From the NCBI RefSeq assembly GCF_004795015.1, contig NZ_SSBI01000014.1, forward strand, positions 1 to 64,000: a DNA stretch of 64,000 nucleotides, read 5' to 3'. The position numbers and the translations under genes are program-made. Within the stretch, counting starts at the first letter, position 1; each line of letters begins with the position of its first letter. This stretch comes from Streptomyces sp. A1277 (GTDB lineage Bacteria > Actinomycetota > Actinomycetes > Streptomycetales > Streptomycetaceae). Below are positions 16,875 through 26,039 of this stretch, piece by piece. The notes beneath the pieces are model-generated. The model did not search any database, was not told where the DNA came from, and worked only from the letters and a program-made list of their open reading frames with translations.

Positions 16875-19655
16875 TCAGATCTCGCCCTTGCGGGTGAGGT
16901 GGTTGAAGCAGAGCCAGCCGGGAAGGACCGGCAGCCACAGGGTCAGCAGCCGGAACAGCAGCACCGCGGGGGCGGCGACCTCCTTCGGCAGCCCGACCGC
17001 GATCAGACCCAGCGTCAGGGCGCCCTCGACGGCGCCCATACCGCCGGGCGTGGGGGCCGCCGAGCCGAGCGCGTTGCCGGCGAGGAAGACGACCGCGATG
17101 CTCGCGTAGCTGAGGTGCGGGGTGTCCGGTCCGCTGAACGCCCGGACCGAGGCGTCCAGGCACATCACGAACACGCCGGTCAGCAGCAGCATCCCGCCGA
17201 TGCCGGTGAGCAGCTTCTGCGGCCGCTGCACGACGTCGAGCATGCGCGGGACGACCCCGGCGAACAGCGACCGCACCCGGGTCACCACGAACTTGCGCAG
17301 GAACGGGATCGCCGTCACCACCAGCACCAGCACGGCGACCGTCAGCAGCCCGGCGATCACGGTCCTGGACGGGGTCAGCGAGGACGGGGTCTTCTCGGTG
17401 CCGGTCAGATAGCCGAAGGCGCCGAGCAGCAGGATGTGGCAGCCCAGGCCGAACAGCTGCGAGGCGCCCACACTGGCCACCGCGAGCCCGGGCCGGACCC
17501 CCGCGCGCTGGAGGAAGCGGGTGTTCAGCGCGACCCCGCCGACCGCCGCAGGCGCCACGATCTTCACGAACGAACCGGCGACCTGTGCGAGGACCGTCTT
17601 GCCGAACGGCACCCGCTCGGGCACGAAGCCCAGCAGGCTCATCGCGGCCGCCACGTAACTGAGCGCCGAGAAGCCGACCGCAGCCGCCACCCAGCCCCAC
17701 TCCGCCTGCTCGACCACCGCGCCGAAGTCGGCCTGGGTGACCTGCGAGATCAGGAAGTACGCGGCGATGGCACCGGCGATGAAGCTGAACAGGGTGCGCG
17801 GCTTGATGCGTTCCAGGCGGACCGGCTCGACGGGGGCCTGCGGCCGGATCAGCAGGACCTCCCGGCGGATCTGGGTGAGCAGGTCCTCCTCGCGCGCCTC
17901 CTCCAGCGCGTCGTCCATGGCCCGCTTCTCGGCCTGCTTCTCGGTGCGCAGCGACTTGCGGCCGGCCTTGCGATCCCCGTTGTCGGAGGGCTCCGCGCCT
18001 TCCGCCCTGGCCCGCTTCGCCGCGTCCGAGGCGTCGAGCACGGCCTCGCGCTCGCGCTGCGACCGCTCCCGGGCGAGCCTGCGCAGATGCGCCCGGGTGG
18101 AGCGGCTGAGCGCGATCGGCTGGAGCAGCGGCAGGCTGTCGGCGACGGCGTCCGGGCCGAGCACGGCGAGCGCGGCGGCCACGGCCCGCTCCGGGCCCAC
18201 CCGCAGACCGGTCGTCGTGAGCAGCTGCGCGACGTCCATCCGCAGCACCAGATCGCCCGCCGCGATCTCCCCGCCGCGCAGGTCGGTGACGAACACCTTG
18301 CCGAAACGATCCACCAGGATGGCGTCTCCGGTGAGCCTGCGGTGCGCGATCCGGCGCGACTGGAGGGCCTTCACCTGGCGCCAGGCGCCGCGCACCAGAT
18401 CGTCGGTGATCTCGGCGTCCTCCAGGGCGTCCAGGGACCGGCCGCCGATGTGCTCGTAGACCAGCATCACGGCGTCCGGGCCCAGCTCGGAGGTGGCGAT
18501 CAGCTTGGGCGCGTTGGCCCCGGCGGCGATGGCGGCGTACGCGAGCAGCGCCTCCTGCTCCAGCGCCTGGCGCAGCGACTGGATGGACCGCCGCTGTGTG
18601 ATGCCGCGCAGGGTGAGCCTGCGCCACACCCGGTAGAAGAAGCCCTGGGCCTGCTGCTCGCGGTCGACGACCGTCACATCCAGCGGTGGCCCGTCCTCCA
18701 GGGAGACCAGATAGCGGCGCCCCCGGTCGCTCTGGTCGCCGGAGTCGGGCGCGTCCTCGGCCCGCATCGCGGTGACCGGGCGGAAGCCGACGTGGCGCAG
18801 CCCGGCCATCAGGTGCTGCCCGGTCGGGCGGACGTTCGGCGAGCCGACCGCGTAGAGCGTGCCGTACGCCACCGACCAGCCGATCAGGACGGTCAGGACG
18901 ATGGAGAACGGGGTGGTGTAGCCGCCGACCAGCATGGCGAACGCGTCGAGCAGCAGCACCACCCACAGCACGACCCGCCAGCGCGGCCGTCTCGCCATCC
19001 CCACCGCCGTCATATAGGCGATCACGGGGGCGAGGTAGCCGTGCACGGGGTCGGTCACCGCGTCACCGGGCGTCGGCTGGGTCAGCGCGTCCTGCACGGT
19101 GCCGGAAGCGGACTTGGCGACCCACAGATCCGTGGCGAGCGTCACGCCGTGCGCCAGCACCGCGGCCAGCACCCCGTCCGCGATCCGCAGCCCGTCGCGT
19201 TTGATCAGCCGCTCGATGGCGAAGGCGACCGGCACCAGGAGCACGGCGATGCTGGAGACCAGTCCGGCCAGCTTGATGAGCAGGTCGGGGGCCTGGCCGG
19301 TGCCCTTGTTGATGTCCTGTTCGAGGCCGGTGGTCGTGCCGTGGGCGAAGGCGGCGACGGAGAACAGCACGACGACCGCCAGCACCCCGATGAGCAGGCG
19401 CAGCAGGTCGGAGGGGCGGTGCACCCGGGCGGGCAGCAGCGGTTCGTCCCCCGAGACGCGCTCGGTCAGTGCCTCGTCGGCGGTGGCGAGCGTCGAGCCT
19501 GCCGGGTGCCCGGAGGAGTCCTCCGCGTCCGTGCCCGGCTGCTGCCGGGCCCTGTCCGGACGCGGCTCGGCATCGGAGGCGTCGTCGGCCGCCTTCGGTG
19601 GCTGCACGCCCTGCTCCTTCGTCGCCTCTGATTGGTCTTCGTGGTCTCGTATCAC
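16875..19655 (-). CDS. LPG-synthase-like (UPF0104) membrane protein with kinase-like segment, 926 aa
   Basis: The first 60 or so residues are acidic and disordered. Several transmembrane helices follow (residues about 75-260). A soluble middle region then resembles a degraded protein-kinase fold, with V-M-L-V-Y-E-H hinge-like, H-R-R-L-T-G-D-A-I-L catalytic-loop-like and D-L-R-G-G in the DFG position. About 120 residues are charged and coiled-coil-like. The C-terminal 320 residues hold 7-8 helices typical of the lysylphosphatidylglycerol-synthase TM family (A-P-T-P-G-G-M-G, E-G-A-L). A lipid or glycan flippase-type role at the membrane is possible but not shown. The GTG start is at 19655. Confidence 0.82.
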   Translation of the reverse strand: MIRDHEDQSEATKEQGVQPPKAADDASDAEPRPDRARQQPGTDAEDSSGHPAGSTLATADEALTERVSGDEPLLPARVHRPSDLLRLLIGVLAVVVLFSVAAFAHGTTTGLEQDINKGTGQAPDLLIKLAGLVSSIAVLLVPVAFAIERLIKRDGLRIADGVLAAVLAHGVTLATDLWVAKSASGTVQDALTQPTPGDAVTDPVHGYLAPVIAYMTAVGMARRPRWRVVLWVVLLLDAFAMLVGGYTTPFSIVLTVLIGWSVAYGTLYAVGSPNVRPTGQHLMAGLRHVGFRPVTAMRAEDAPDSGDQSDRGRRYLVSLEDGPPLDVTVVDREQQAQGFFYRVWRRLTLRGITQRRSIQSLRQALEQEALLAYAAIAAGANAPKLIATSELGPDAVMLVYEHIGGRSLDALEDAEITDDLVRGAWRQVKALQSRRIAHRRLTGDAILVDRFGKVFVTDLRGGEIAAGDLVLRMDVAQLLTTTGLRVGPERAVAAALAVLGPDAVADSLPLLQPIALSRSTRAHLRRLARERSQREREAVLDASDAAKRARAEGAEPSDNGDRKAGRKSLRTEKQAEKRAMDDALEEAREEDLLTQIRREVLLIRPQAPVEPVRLERIKPRTLFSFIAGAIAAYFLISQVTQADFGAVVEQAEWGWVAAAVGFSALSYVAAAMSLLGFVPERVPFGKTVLAQVAGSFVKIVAPAAVGGVALNTRFLQRAGVRPGLAVASVGASQLFGLGCHILLLGAFGYLTGTEKTPSSLTPSRTVIAGLLTVAVLVLVVTAIPFLRKFVVTRVRSLFAGVVPRMLDVVQRPQKLLTGIGGMLLLTGVFVMCLDASVRAFSGPDTPHLSYASIAVVFLAGNALGSAAPTPGGMGAVEGALTLGLIAVGLPKEVAAPAVLLFRLLTLWLPVLPGWLCFNHLTRKGEI

Positions 19656-19828
19656 CGGTCACCGCCCGCATGATGGTGGCACGGCCGACGAACACACGGG
19701 GGCATCAGGGTGCGATGCGGGGGCGTGCGCTGCGCAAGATACGCAACTTTCCCGCCGCACGCACGCTGCGTGTGCGCCCGGACACGGCCCAGGCCGGGCT
19801 GTCGGTGGCGTACGGCAGGATGGGTCCG

Positions 19829-20200
19829 GTGAGCGAACACCCGACGGGCGACGCGCTGCCGGAGTACGCGGAGCGCGTGCTCGACGTCGCCGATCTGATC
19901 CCGCCCGGCCGCGTCATGACCTACGGCGACATCGCGGAGTGGCTGGGCGACGGCGGCCCGCGCCAGGTCGGCCGCGTCATGGCGCTGTACGGGGGAGCGG
20001 CGCCCTGGTGGCGCGTGGTGCGCTCCGACGGCGCGCTGCTGCCCGGCCACGAGCTGCGCGCGCTGGACCACTACCGCGAGGAGAACACCCCGCTGCGCGA
20101 GGCCCCGGCCGGCGCGGAGGGCCACCTCCCCCGCCTGGACATGCGGCGCGCACGGTGGGACGGCGTGACGGGCGGCGGCGGTGGGGGAGCTCACACCTGA
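19829..20200 (+). CDS. MGMT-fold alkyltransferase-like (ATL) protein, 123 aa
   Basis: The domain is that of O6-alkylguanine-DNA methyltransferase (I-P-P-G-R-V-M-T-Y-G-D-I-A near the start, H-E-L-R-A-L near the end). At the active site it reads P-W-W-R-V where repair enzymes have P-C-H-R-V. The acceptor cysteine is therefore absent and Trp is present, the mark of ATL proteins, which bind alkylated guanine and hand it to nucleotide excision repair. I chose GTG at 19829 (M-S-E-H-P); an ATG three codons earlier is also possible. Rv3204 occupies the same position in M. tuberculosis. It is divergent from the UPF0104-like gene. Confidence 0.85.
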   Translation: MSEHPTGDALPEYAERVLDVADLIPPGRVMTYGDIAEWLGDGGPRQVGRVMALYGGAAPWWRVVRSDGALLPGHELRALDHYREENTPLREAPAGAEGHLPRLDMRRARWDGVTGGGGGGAHT

Positions 20201-20413
20201 CAGCTTCGGCCATCCGGCGGCGTATCGCGCGGAGCCCGGTCCGTACGGTGTGCGGGAAGCACGGCGCGGGGCGGGGGCCCGGCCGCGCGCGGAACGTGAC
20301 GATCCCCGCAGCCGTCCCGCCGCATTCGCGGCCCGCGCCGGAGTAGCGTCGTCAGTTCGCGGCAGATCCCGCGCCCTCACCACCCGTACACCCACCAGGA
20401 CCGGCGATCCCAC

Positions 20414-23400
20414 GTGAGCACCTCCTCCACCACCCGGCACAGTCCTCGCCGTCAGACACGGCCGGGGTCCACGGGCCCGTACCGGCTGGTGCGCACCCTG
20501 CCGGGTTCCGTGGAGCCCCCTCTCCTGGACGCGGCCCAGCGCGCGGTGGTTGACCATGCGGGCGGCCCGCTCCTGGTGCTCGCCGGACCCGGTACGGGCA
20601 AGACGACCACGCTGGTCGAAGCCGTCGCCGCCCGCGTCGCCAGGGGCGGCGACCCGGCCCGTGTGCTGGTCCTCACCTTCAGCCGCAAGGCCGCCGTCGA
20701 ACTGCGCGACCGGATGGCCGCCCGGCTCGGCGCCGCCCGGGGACCGCAGGCCACCACCTTCCACTCCTTCTGCTACGCCCTGGTCCGCGCCCACCAGGAC
20801 GCCGACCTCTTCGCGGACCCGCTGCGCCTGCTCTCCGGACCTGAGCAGGACGTGACCGTCCGCGATCTGCTGGCCGGCCAGCTCGACCTGGAGAAGGAGG
20901 GCCGCCCGCACATCCGCTGGCCCGACGAGCTGCGGGCCTGTCTGACCACGCGCGGCTTCGCCGACGAGGTGCGCGCGGTGCTCGCCCGCAGCCGCGAGCT
21001 GGGCCTCGGCCCGGACGCCCTCGCCGACTTCGCCCGGCGCACCGGCCGGCCCGACTGGGGCGCCGCCGCCCGCTTCCTCGCCGAGTACCTCGACGTGCTG
21101 GACGCCCAGGGGATCCTCGACTACGCCGAGCTGGTGCACCGCGCGGTGCTGCTCGCGGAGCGCCCCGAGGTGTCGGCGCTGCTGGCCGGTAAGTACGACG
21201 CAGTGTTCGTGGACGAGTACCAGGACACCGACCCGGCCCAGGTGCGGCTGCTGCACGCGCTGGCCGGCAACCGGGGCAGCGCTCCGGGAGCCGGCGGCGG
21301 GCGCGATCTGATCGCCTTCGGTGACCCGGACCAGTCGATCTACGCGTTCCGGGGCGCCGACGTGAACGGCATCCTCGACTTCCCCGAGGTCTTCCGGCGC
21401 GCGGACGGCGCCCCGGCCCCGGTCGGCGTCCTCACCACCTCCCGCCGCTCCGGCGACCGGCTGCTCGCCGCCACCCGGCTGCTCACCCGGCGGATGCCGC
21501 TCACCCGGCTTCCGTCGGCGAAGGTCCGCGCCCACCGCGAGCTGGGCGCGGTCCGCGAGGGCGGCAGCGTCGAGACGTACACCTATCCGACCGCCTCCAC
21601 CGAGCTCGACAACATCGCCGACCTGCTGCGCCGGGCGCACCTGGAGGACGGGGTGCCGTGGCAGGAGATGGCGGTGCTCGTCCGGGCCGGCGGCCGCACG
21701 CTTCCCGCCCTGCGCCGGGCCCTGACCTCGGCGGGCGTCCCCCTGGAGGTCGACGGCGACGACCTGGCCCTGCGCCACGAACCCGCCGTGGCCCCCCTCC
21801 TGACCGCCCTGCGCGCGGTGGCCACGGCGGCCCTGCGCGGGGGAGCGGCAGAAGCGGCCGAGGGGGAGGAAGCCGCCTGGCTCGGGACCGAGACCGCCCT
21901 GACCCTGCTCGCCTCGCCCCTCGGCTCCATGGACGCCGCCGATCTGCGCCGGCTCGGCCGGGCCCTGCGGGACGAGGAGCGCGCCGCCGGCAACCGGGTG
22001 CCCGCGCCCTCCGGCGAGCTGCTGGCCCGCGCACTCGCCGAACCGGAGCGGCTCGTGGCGCACGATCCGGCGTACGCCCGGGGCGCCCAGCGCCTGGGCG
22101 CGCTCCTGCGCACGGCGCGCGAGCTGCTGGAAGCCGGCGGCACCGCCGAGGAGGCCCTGTGGGCGCTGTGGTCCGGCACCCCGTGGCCGGGCCGGCTGGA
22201 GCGCGCGGCCCTGCGCGGGGGCGCCGCCGGGCGCAACGCCGATCGCGACCTCGACGCGGTCTGCGCCCTCTTCGACACGGCCGCCCGCGCCGAGGAGCGC
22301 ACCGGCGGCCGGGGCGCGCTCAACTTCCTGGAGGAGGTCGACGCCCAGGACATCGCGGCCGACACCCTCTCCCGGCGCTCGGTGCGGCCCGAGGCCGTAC
22401 GGCTGATGACCGCCCACCGGTCCAAGGGCCTGGAGTGGCGCATGGTCGTCGTCGCGGGTGTGCAGGAAGGACTCTGGCCCGACCTGCGGCGGCGCGGCTC
22501 GCTCCTGGAGGCGGACCGGATCGGCCGCGACGGCCTCGCCGAACCCCTCACCCCCGGCGCCCTCCTCGCGGAGGAGCGGCGGCTGTTCTACGTGGCGGCG
22601 ACCCGGGCCCGCGAGCGCCTGGTCGTCACCGCCGTCAAGGCCCCCGCCGACGACGGCGACCAGCCCTCCCGCTTCCTGGCCGAGCTGGGCGTCGAACCCC
22701 GGGACGTCACCGGCCGCCCCCGCCGCCCCCTCGCGGTCGCCGCGCTCGTCGCCGAGCTGCGCGCCACCACCGTCGACCCCGCCGCCTCCGACGCCCTGCG
22801 CGAGGAGGCCGCCCGGCGGCTCGCCCGGCTGGCCGCGCTCACCGACGACGACGGCCAGCCGCTCGTGCCCTCGGCCCACCCGTACCGCTGGTGGGGTCTC
22901 TACGAGCCGACGCGCTCGGCCGTACCGCTGCGCGACCGGGACCAGCCCGTCGCCCTCTCCGGGAGCGCGCTCGACCAGCTGGCCAACACCTGCGCGCTCC
23001 AGTGGTTCCTGGGCCGCGAGGTGAAGGCCGACGCGCCCGCGACCGCCGCCCAGGGCTTCGGCAACGTCGTCCACGTCCTGGCCGACGAGGTGGCCTCCGG
23101 CCGTACGCCCGCCGACCTGGCCGTCCTGATGGAGCGGCTCGACTCGGTCTGGGACGGGCTGGTCTTCGACGCCCCCTGGAAGTCGCACCAGGAGAAGGAG
23201 CAGGCGCGCGCCGCCCTCGAACGCTTCCTGAGCTGGCACGTCATGGACCGGACCGGCCGTACCCCCGTCGCCAGTGAGCACGACTTCGACGTGACGCTGG
23301 AGGCGGGGGAGTTCGAGGTGCGCATCCGGGGCTCCATGGACCGCGTGGAGCGGGACACCGAGGGCCGCGCCTACGTGGTCGACTTCAAGACCGGCAAGCA

Positions 23401-23749
23401 GTCCCCGACGAAGGACGAGGTCGCCCGCCACCCCCAGCTCGCCGTTTACCAGCTGGCGGTCCGGGAAGGGGCGGTCGACGACGTCTTCGACGGTACGCGG
23501 CCCGAGCCGGGCGGCGCCGAACTCGTACAGCTGCGCCAGGCCGCCCCCAAGAAGGAGGGGGGCGACGCCGCGCCCAAGGTGCAGGCGCAGGCGCCGCCGG
23601 ACTCCGAGTGGGTCTCCGACCTGCTCGCGACCGCCGCCGGCCGGGTCCTGGACGAACGGTTCACCCCGACGACCGGCCAGCACTGCACCCACTGCACCTT
23701 CCGCGCCTCGTGCAGCGCGCAGCCGGAGGGCCGGCACGTCCTGGAGTAG
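20414..23749 (+). CDS. adnA: AdnA-type helicase-nuclease, 1111 aa
   Basis: This is one subunit of the AdnAB motor-nuclease that resects double-strand breaks in actinobacteria. The UvrD-like helicase has Walker A GPGTGKTT (58-65), a Walker B stretch with D-E-Y-Q-D-T-D-P near 268, F-G-D-P-D-Q-S-I-Y-A-F-R-G, and T-A-H-R-S-K-G-L-E-W. The C-terminal PD-(D/E)xK nuclease shows G-S-M-D-R-V and V-V-D-F-K-T (about 973-993). A Cys near 860 plus C-T-H-C and R-A-S-C at the end can ligate an iron-sulfur cluster. The GTG start at 20414 is supported by family length. Unusually, the partner gene is 2.3 kb away instead of adjacent. Confidence 0.9.
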   Translation: MSTSSTTRHSPRRQTRPGSTGPYRLVRTLPGSVEPPLLDAAQRAVVDHAGGPLLVLAGPGTGKTTTLVEAVAARVARGGDPARVLVLTFSRKAAVELRDRMAARLGAARGPQATTFHSFCYALVRAHQDADLFADPLRLLSGPEQDVTVRDLLAGQLDLEKEGRPHIRWPDELRACLTTRGFADEVRAVLARSRELGLGPDALADFARRTGRPDWGAAARFLAEYLDVLDAQGILDYAELVHRAVLLAERPEVSALLAGKYDAVFVDEYQDTDPAQVRLLHALAGNRGSAPGAGGGRDLIAFGDPDQSIYAFRGADVNGILDFPEVFRRADGAPAPVGVLTTSRRSGDRLLAATRLLTRRMPLTRLPSAKVRAHRELGAVREGGSVETYTYPTASTELDNIADLLRRAHLEDGVPWQEMAVLVRAGGRTLPALRRALTSAGVPLEVDGDDLALRHEPAVAPLLTALRAVATAALRGGAAEAAEGEEAAWLGTETALTLLASPLGSMDAADLRRLGRALRDEERAAGNRVPAPSGELLARALAEPERLVAHDPAYARGAQRLGALLRTARELLEAGGTAEEALWALWSGTPWPGRLERAALRGGAAGRNADRDLDAVCALFDTAARAEERTGGRGALNFLEEVDAQDIAADTLSRRSVRPEAVRLMTAHRSKGLEWRMVVVAGVQEGLWPDLRRRGSLLEADRIGRDGLAEPLTPGALLAEERRLFYVAATRARERLVVTAVKAPADDGDQPSRFLAELGVEPRDVTGRPRRPLAVAALVAELRATTVDPAASDALREEAARRLARLAALTDDDGQPLVPSAHPYRWWGLYEPTRSAVPLRDRDQPVALSGSALDQLANTCALQWFLGREVKADAPATAAQGFGNVVHVLADEVASGRTPADLAVLMERLDSVWDGLVFDAPWKSHQEKEQARAALERFLSWHVMDRTGRTPVASEHDFDVTLEAGEFEVRIRGSMDRVERDTEGRAYVVDFKTGKQSPTKDEVARHPQLAVYQLAVREGAVDDVFDGTRPEPGGAELVQLRQAAPKKEGGDAAPKVQAQAPPDSEWVSDLLATAAGRVLDERFTPTTGQHCTHCTFRASCSAQPEGRHVLE

Positions 23750-23758
23750 GACCGGGGA

Positions 23759-24664
23759 TCAGTGCTTGCGCGCCACCAGGCCGTACACGCTGACATCCGC
23801 GTCCGTGACGTCGTTGATGTCCTGGTAGCGCGTACGGTCCAGCTCGTCCAGGCCCGCCACGAACTCCGGGTCGGGGTTCTGGGCCTCCGGCAGGTCGACC
23901 ACCTGCTCGGGCCGCCAGCGGTGCACGGGGACGATGCCGGGTTCGAGCAGCTCCAGGCCGTTGTCGGTGACGAAGCGTTCCATCTGGGCGTGGGAGCGGC
24001 GGACCATGGCGAAGCCGCGCTCCTTGAACCCCTTGGTGATGCTGCCGACCTGCTCGGTGTTGAGGTCCGAACTCACATTGCTCAGGACGACGACGCTGCC
24101 GGGTGCGAGGGCGCCCACCAACTGCTTCACGACGGGGTAGGCCGCCTCGTCCTCGATGAAGTGGAGGACGGCCGCGAGGACGAGAGTGACCGGGCGGTCG
24201 AAGTCGAGGATGCGGCGGGCCGCTTCGAGGATCTTGGCCGGGTCGCGGAGGTCCGCCTCGATGTAGTCGGTACGCCCCTCGGGCCCGCTGGTGAGCAGGG
24301 CCTGCGCGTGGACGAGGACGACCGGGTCGTTGTCGACGTAGACCACGCGTGACTCGGGCGCGATGGCCTGGGCGATCTGGTGCACGTTCTGCTGCGTCGG
24401 CAGCCCGGTGCCGATGTCCAGGAACTGCCGGACGCCGTCGTTCGCCGCGAGGGTCACCGCCCGCCGCATGAAGTCCCGGTTGTGCCGCACGGTGAGGTAG
24501 CCGCGCGGGTTGGCGGCCAGGGCCATGGCGGCGGCCTCGCGGTCGGCCGGGTAGTTGTCCTTGCCGCCGAGGAAGACGTCGTAGACCCGTGCGGGGTGTG
24601 CCTTCGTCGTGTCGATGCGCTTGCGGAGCTCGGTGGCGTCAGGGGCGGGTGCGTCGGCGCTCAT
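23759..24664 (-). CDS. PF04672-type SAM-dependent methyltransferase, 301 aa
   Basis: This belongs to the S-adenosyl methyltransferase family (Methyltransf_19) that is expanded in Streptomyces. The family N-terminus D-T-T-K-A-H-P-A-R-V-Y-D-V-F-L-G-G-K-D-N-Y is intact. Motif I is F-L-D-I-G-T-G-L-P-T, followed by V-V-Y-V-D-N-D-P (motif II) and Y-I-E-A-D-L-R-D. Substrates of this family are not known. The ATG at 24664 was preferred over a TTG at 24697 because its context (GAGGACGGTCAT) matches the start of the adjacent paralogue. The gene lies antisense to adnA and adnB, ten bases from the adnA stop. Confidence 0.9.
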   Translation of the reverse strand: MSADAPAPDATELRKRIDTTKAHPARVYDVFLGGKDNYPADREAAAMALAANPRGYLTVRHNRDFMRRAVTLAANDGVRQFLDIGTGLPTQQNVHQIAQAIAPESRVVYVDNDPVVLVHAQALLTSGPEGRTDYIEADLRDPAKILEAARRILDFDRPVTLVLAAVLHFIEDEAAYPVVKQLVGALAPGSVVVLSNVSSDLNTEQVGSITKGFKERGFAMVRRSHAQMERFVTDNGLELLEPGIVPVHRWRPEQVVDLPEAQNPDPEFVAGLDELDRTRYQDINDVTDADVSVYGLVARKH

Positions 24665-24718
24665 ATGACCGTCCTCGTAAGGCTGTTGGTGCGACAAGCA
24701 GTTAATTTAGACTGTCTT

Positions 24719-25630
24719 TCACGGCTTGCGCGCCACCAGGACGTAGATGTTGACGTCCTCGTCGGTCGCCTCGGAGATGCTGACGTACCGCCCCTCGTCC
24801 AGGTGGTCGAGTTGTTCCGGCGCCGGACCCCGCACCTCGGTCGCGTCGGCCGCGTGGTCCGGCCGCCAGTGCCGCGACGCGACGATGCCGGGGCTGAGCA
24901 GCTCCAGACCGTTGTCCGTCACGAAGCGCTCGATCTCCTCGCGCCGGCGCAGCACGAAGGAGAACCCCCGCTTGCGGAACGTCTCGGCCACCTTGTTGAT
25001 CGGTGCCGGGTTCATGTCGGCGCTGAGGTGGCTCAGGACGAGGTGGCTGCCGGACGGCAGCGCGTCGAGGAGCTGCGCGACGACGGGGTGGGCCTCGTCG
25101 TCCTCGATGAAGTGGAGGACGGCGGCGAGGACGAGGGCGACCGGGCGGTCGAAGTCGAGGATGCGGCGGGCCGCTTCGAGGATCTTGGCCGGGTCGCGGA
25201 GGTCCGCCTCGATGTAGTCGGTACGCCCCTCGGGACTGCTGGTGAGCAGGGCCTGCGCGTGGACGAGGACGATCGGGTCGTTGTCGACGTAGACGATGCG
25301 TGACTCGGGCGCGATGGCCTGGGCGATCTGGTGCACGTTCTGCTGGGTCGGCAGCCCGGTCCCGATGTCGAGGAACTGTCGGATGCCCGTCTCGGCCGTC
25401 AGCGCGGTCACCGCCCGCCGGATGAAGTCCCGGTTGTGCCGGACGTCGAGGTGCCCGCGTGGATTGGCCTTCGCCGCTAGGGCGGCGGCCTCGCGGTCGG
25501 CCGGGTAGTTGTCCTTGCCGCCGAGGAAGACGTCGTAGACCCGTGCGGGGTGTGCCTTCGTCGTGTCGATGCGCTTGCGGAGCCCGGTGGTGGTGTCCAG
25601 GTCCGCGGGGCCGGGGGCGTCGGCGTTCAT
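24719..25630 (-). CDS. PF04672-type SAM-dependent methyltransferase, 303 aa (paralogue)
   Basis: This is a tandem paralogue of the gene at 23759-24664, with the same N-terminal signature and SAM motifs F-L-D-I-G-T-G-L-P-T and V-Y-V-D-N-D-P. Long stretches covering the SAM-binding core and the N-terminal motif are nearly base-for-base identical between the two genes, while the C-terminal third has diverged. Start ATG at 25630 has GAGGACGCTCAT upstream. The reaction is unknown. The 54-base gap suggests cotranscription. Confidence 0.9.
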   Translation of the reverse strand: MNADAPGPADLDTTTGLRKRIDTTKAHPARVYDVFLGGKDNYPADREAAALAAKANPRGHLDVRHNRDFIRRAVTALTAETGIRQFLDIGTGLPTQQNVHQIAQAIAPESRIVYVDNDPIVLVHAQALLTSSPEGRTDYIEADLRDPAKILEAARRILDFDRPVALVLAAVLHFIEDDEAHPVVAQLLDALPSGSHLVLSHLSADMNPAPINKVAETFRKRGFSFVLRRREEIERFVTDNGLELLSPGIVASRHWRPDHAADATEVRGPAPEQLDHLDEGRYVSISEATDEDVNIYVLVARKP

Positions 25631-25695
25631 ATGAGCGTCCTCATCGAGATGGGCGATGCGCGTGGTCGGCGTGCTTCGGTGCTGTGTGAGGCGGC

Positions 25696-25782
25696 GTGCC
25701 GGGGCGATGCGTGCAGAGAGGTGCGTGCCGAGGCGATGTGTGCAGAGAGGTGCGTGCCGGGGCGATGCGTGCAGAGCGATGT
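25696..25782. repeat. 29-bp tandem repeat, about three copies
   Basis: The unit GTGCCGGGGCGATGCGTGCA plus GAGAGGTGC occurs at 25696-25724 and 25725-25753, with a truncated third copy, differing by only a few bases. It is non-coding and lies between the methyltransferase pair and adnB. Confidence 0.85.
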
Positions 25783-25865
25783 CGGATGTGATCGGCGGCG
25801 GTCCGGAACGATCATTGACAACCTAGACCGGTCGTTCCGGCGGCGGGAGGCACTTCTCGGACTCT

Positions 25866-25904
25866 CCTTGCGGCCTTGGGCCTTGCGGCCTTGGGCCTTG
25901 CGGC
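25866..25904. repeat. 15-bp tandem repeat, 2.6 copies
   Basis: The unit CCTTGCGGCCTTGGG occurs twice exactly and once in part. It is non-coding and upstream of adnB. Confidence 0.85.
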
Positions 25905-26039
25905 CCGCGCCCGGGCCGGGTAGCCGGGGCCGGGCGCGGGCCGGAGTTCCGCGCTGCCGACGGGCGCCCGGCTTGTCCACGGGCGCCCGGCTCCACACGG
26001 CTTCGTGGGTTGTCGGTGGTGCCGGTTAGCCTCTGTGGA

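Larger units (their letters stand above)
25631..26039. other. Repeat-rich intergenic region upstream of adnB
   Basis: These 409 bases contain two tandem-repeat tracts (25696-25782 and 25866-25904) and further degenerate GGGCGCCCGGCT copies near 25960-25990. They hold no convincing gene. Both the methyltransferase pair and adnB would be transcribed away from it, so it must contain both promoters. TTAGCC or TAGCCT at 26026-26032 lies about seven bases before the adnB GTG. Confidence 0.5.

Noticed and set aside
19652..23737. Minus-strand open frame of over 1300 codons opposite adnA
   Set aside because: It is an antisense shadow of adnA, lacks domains and conflicts with clear motifs on the plus strand.
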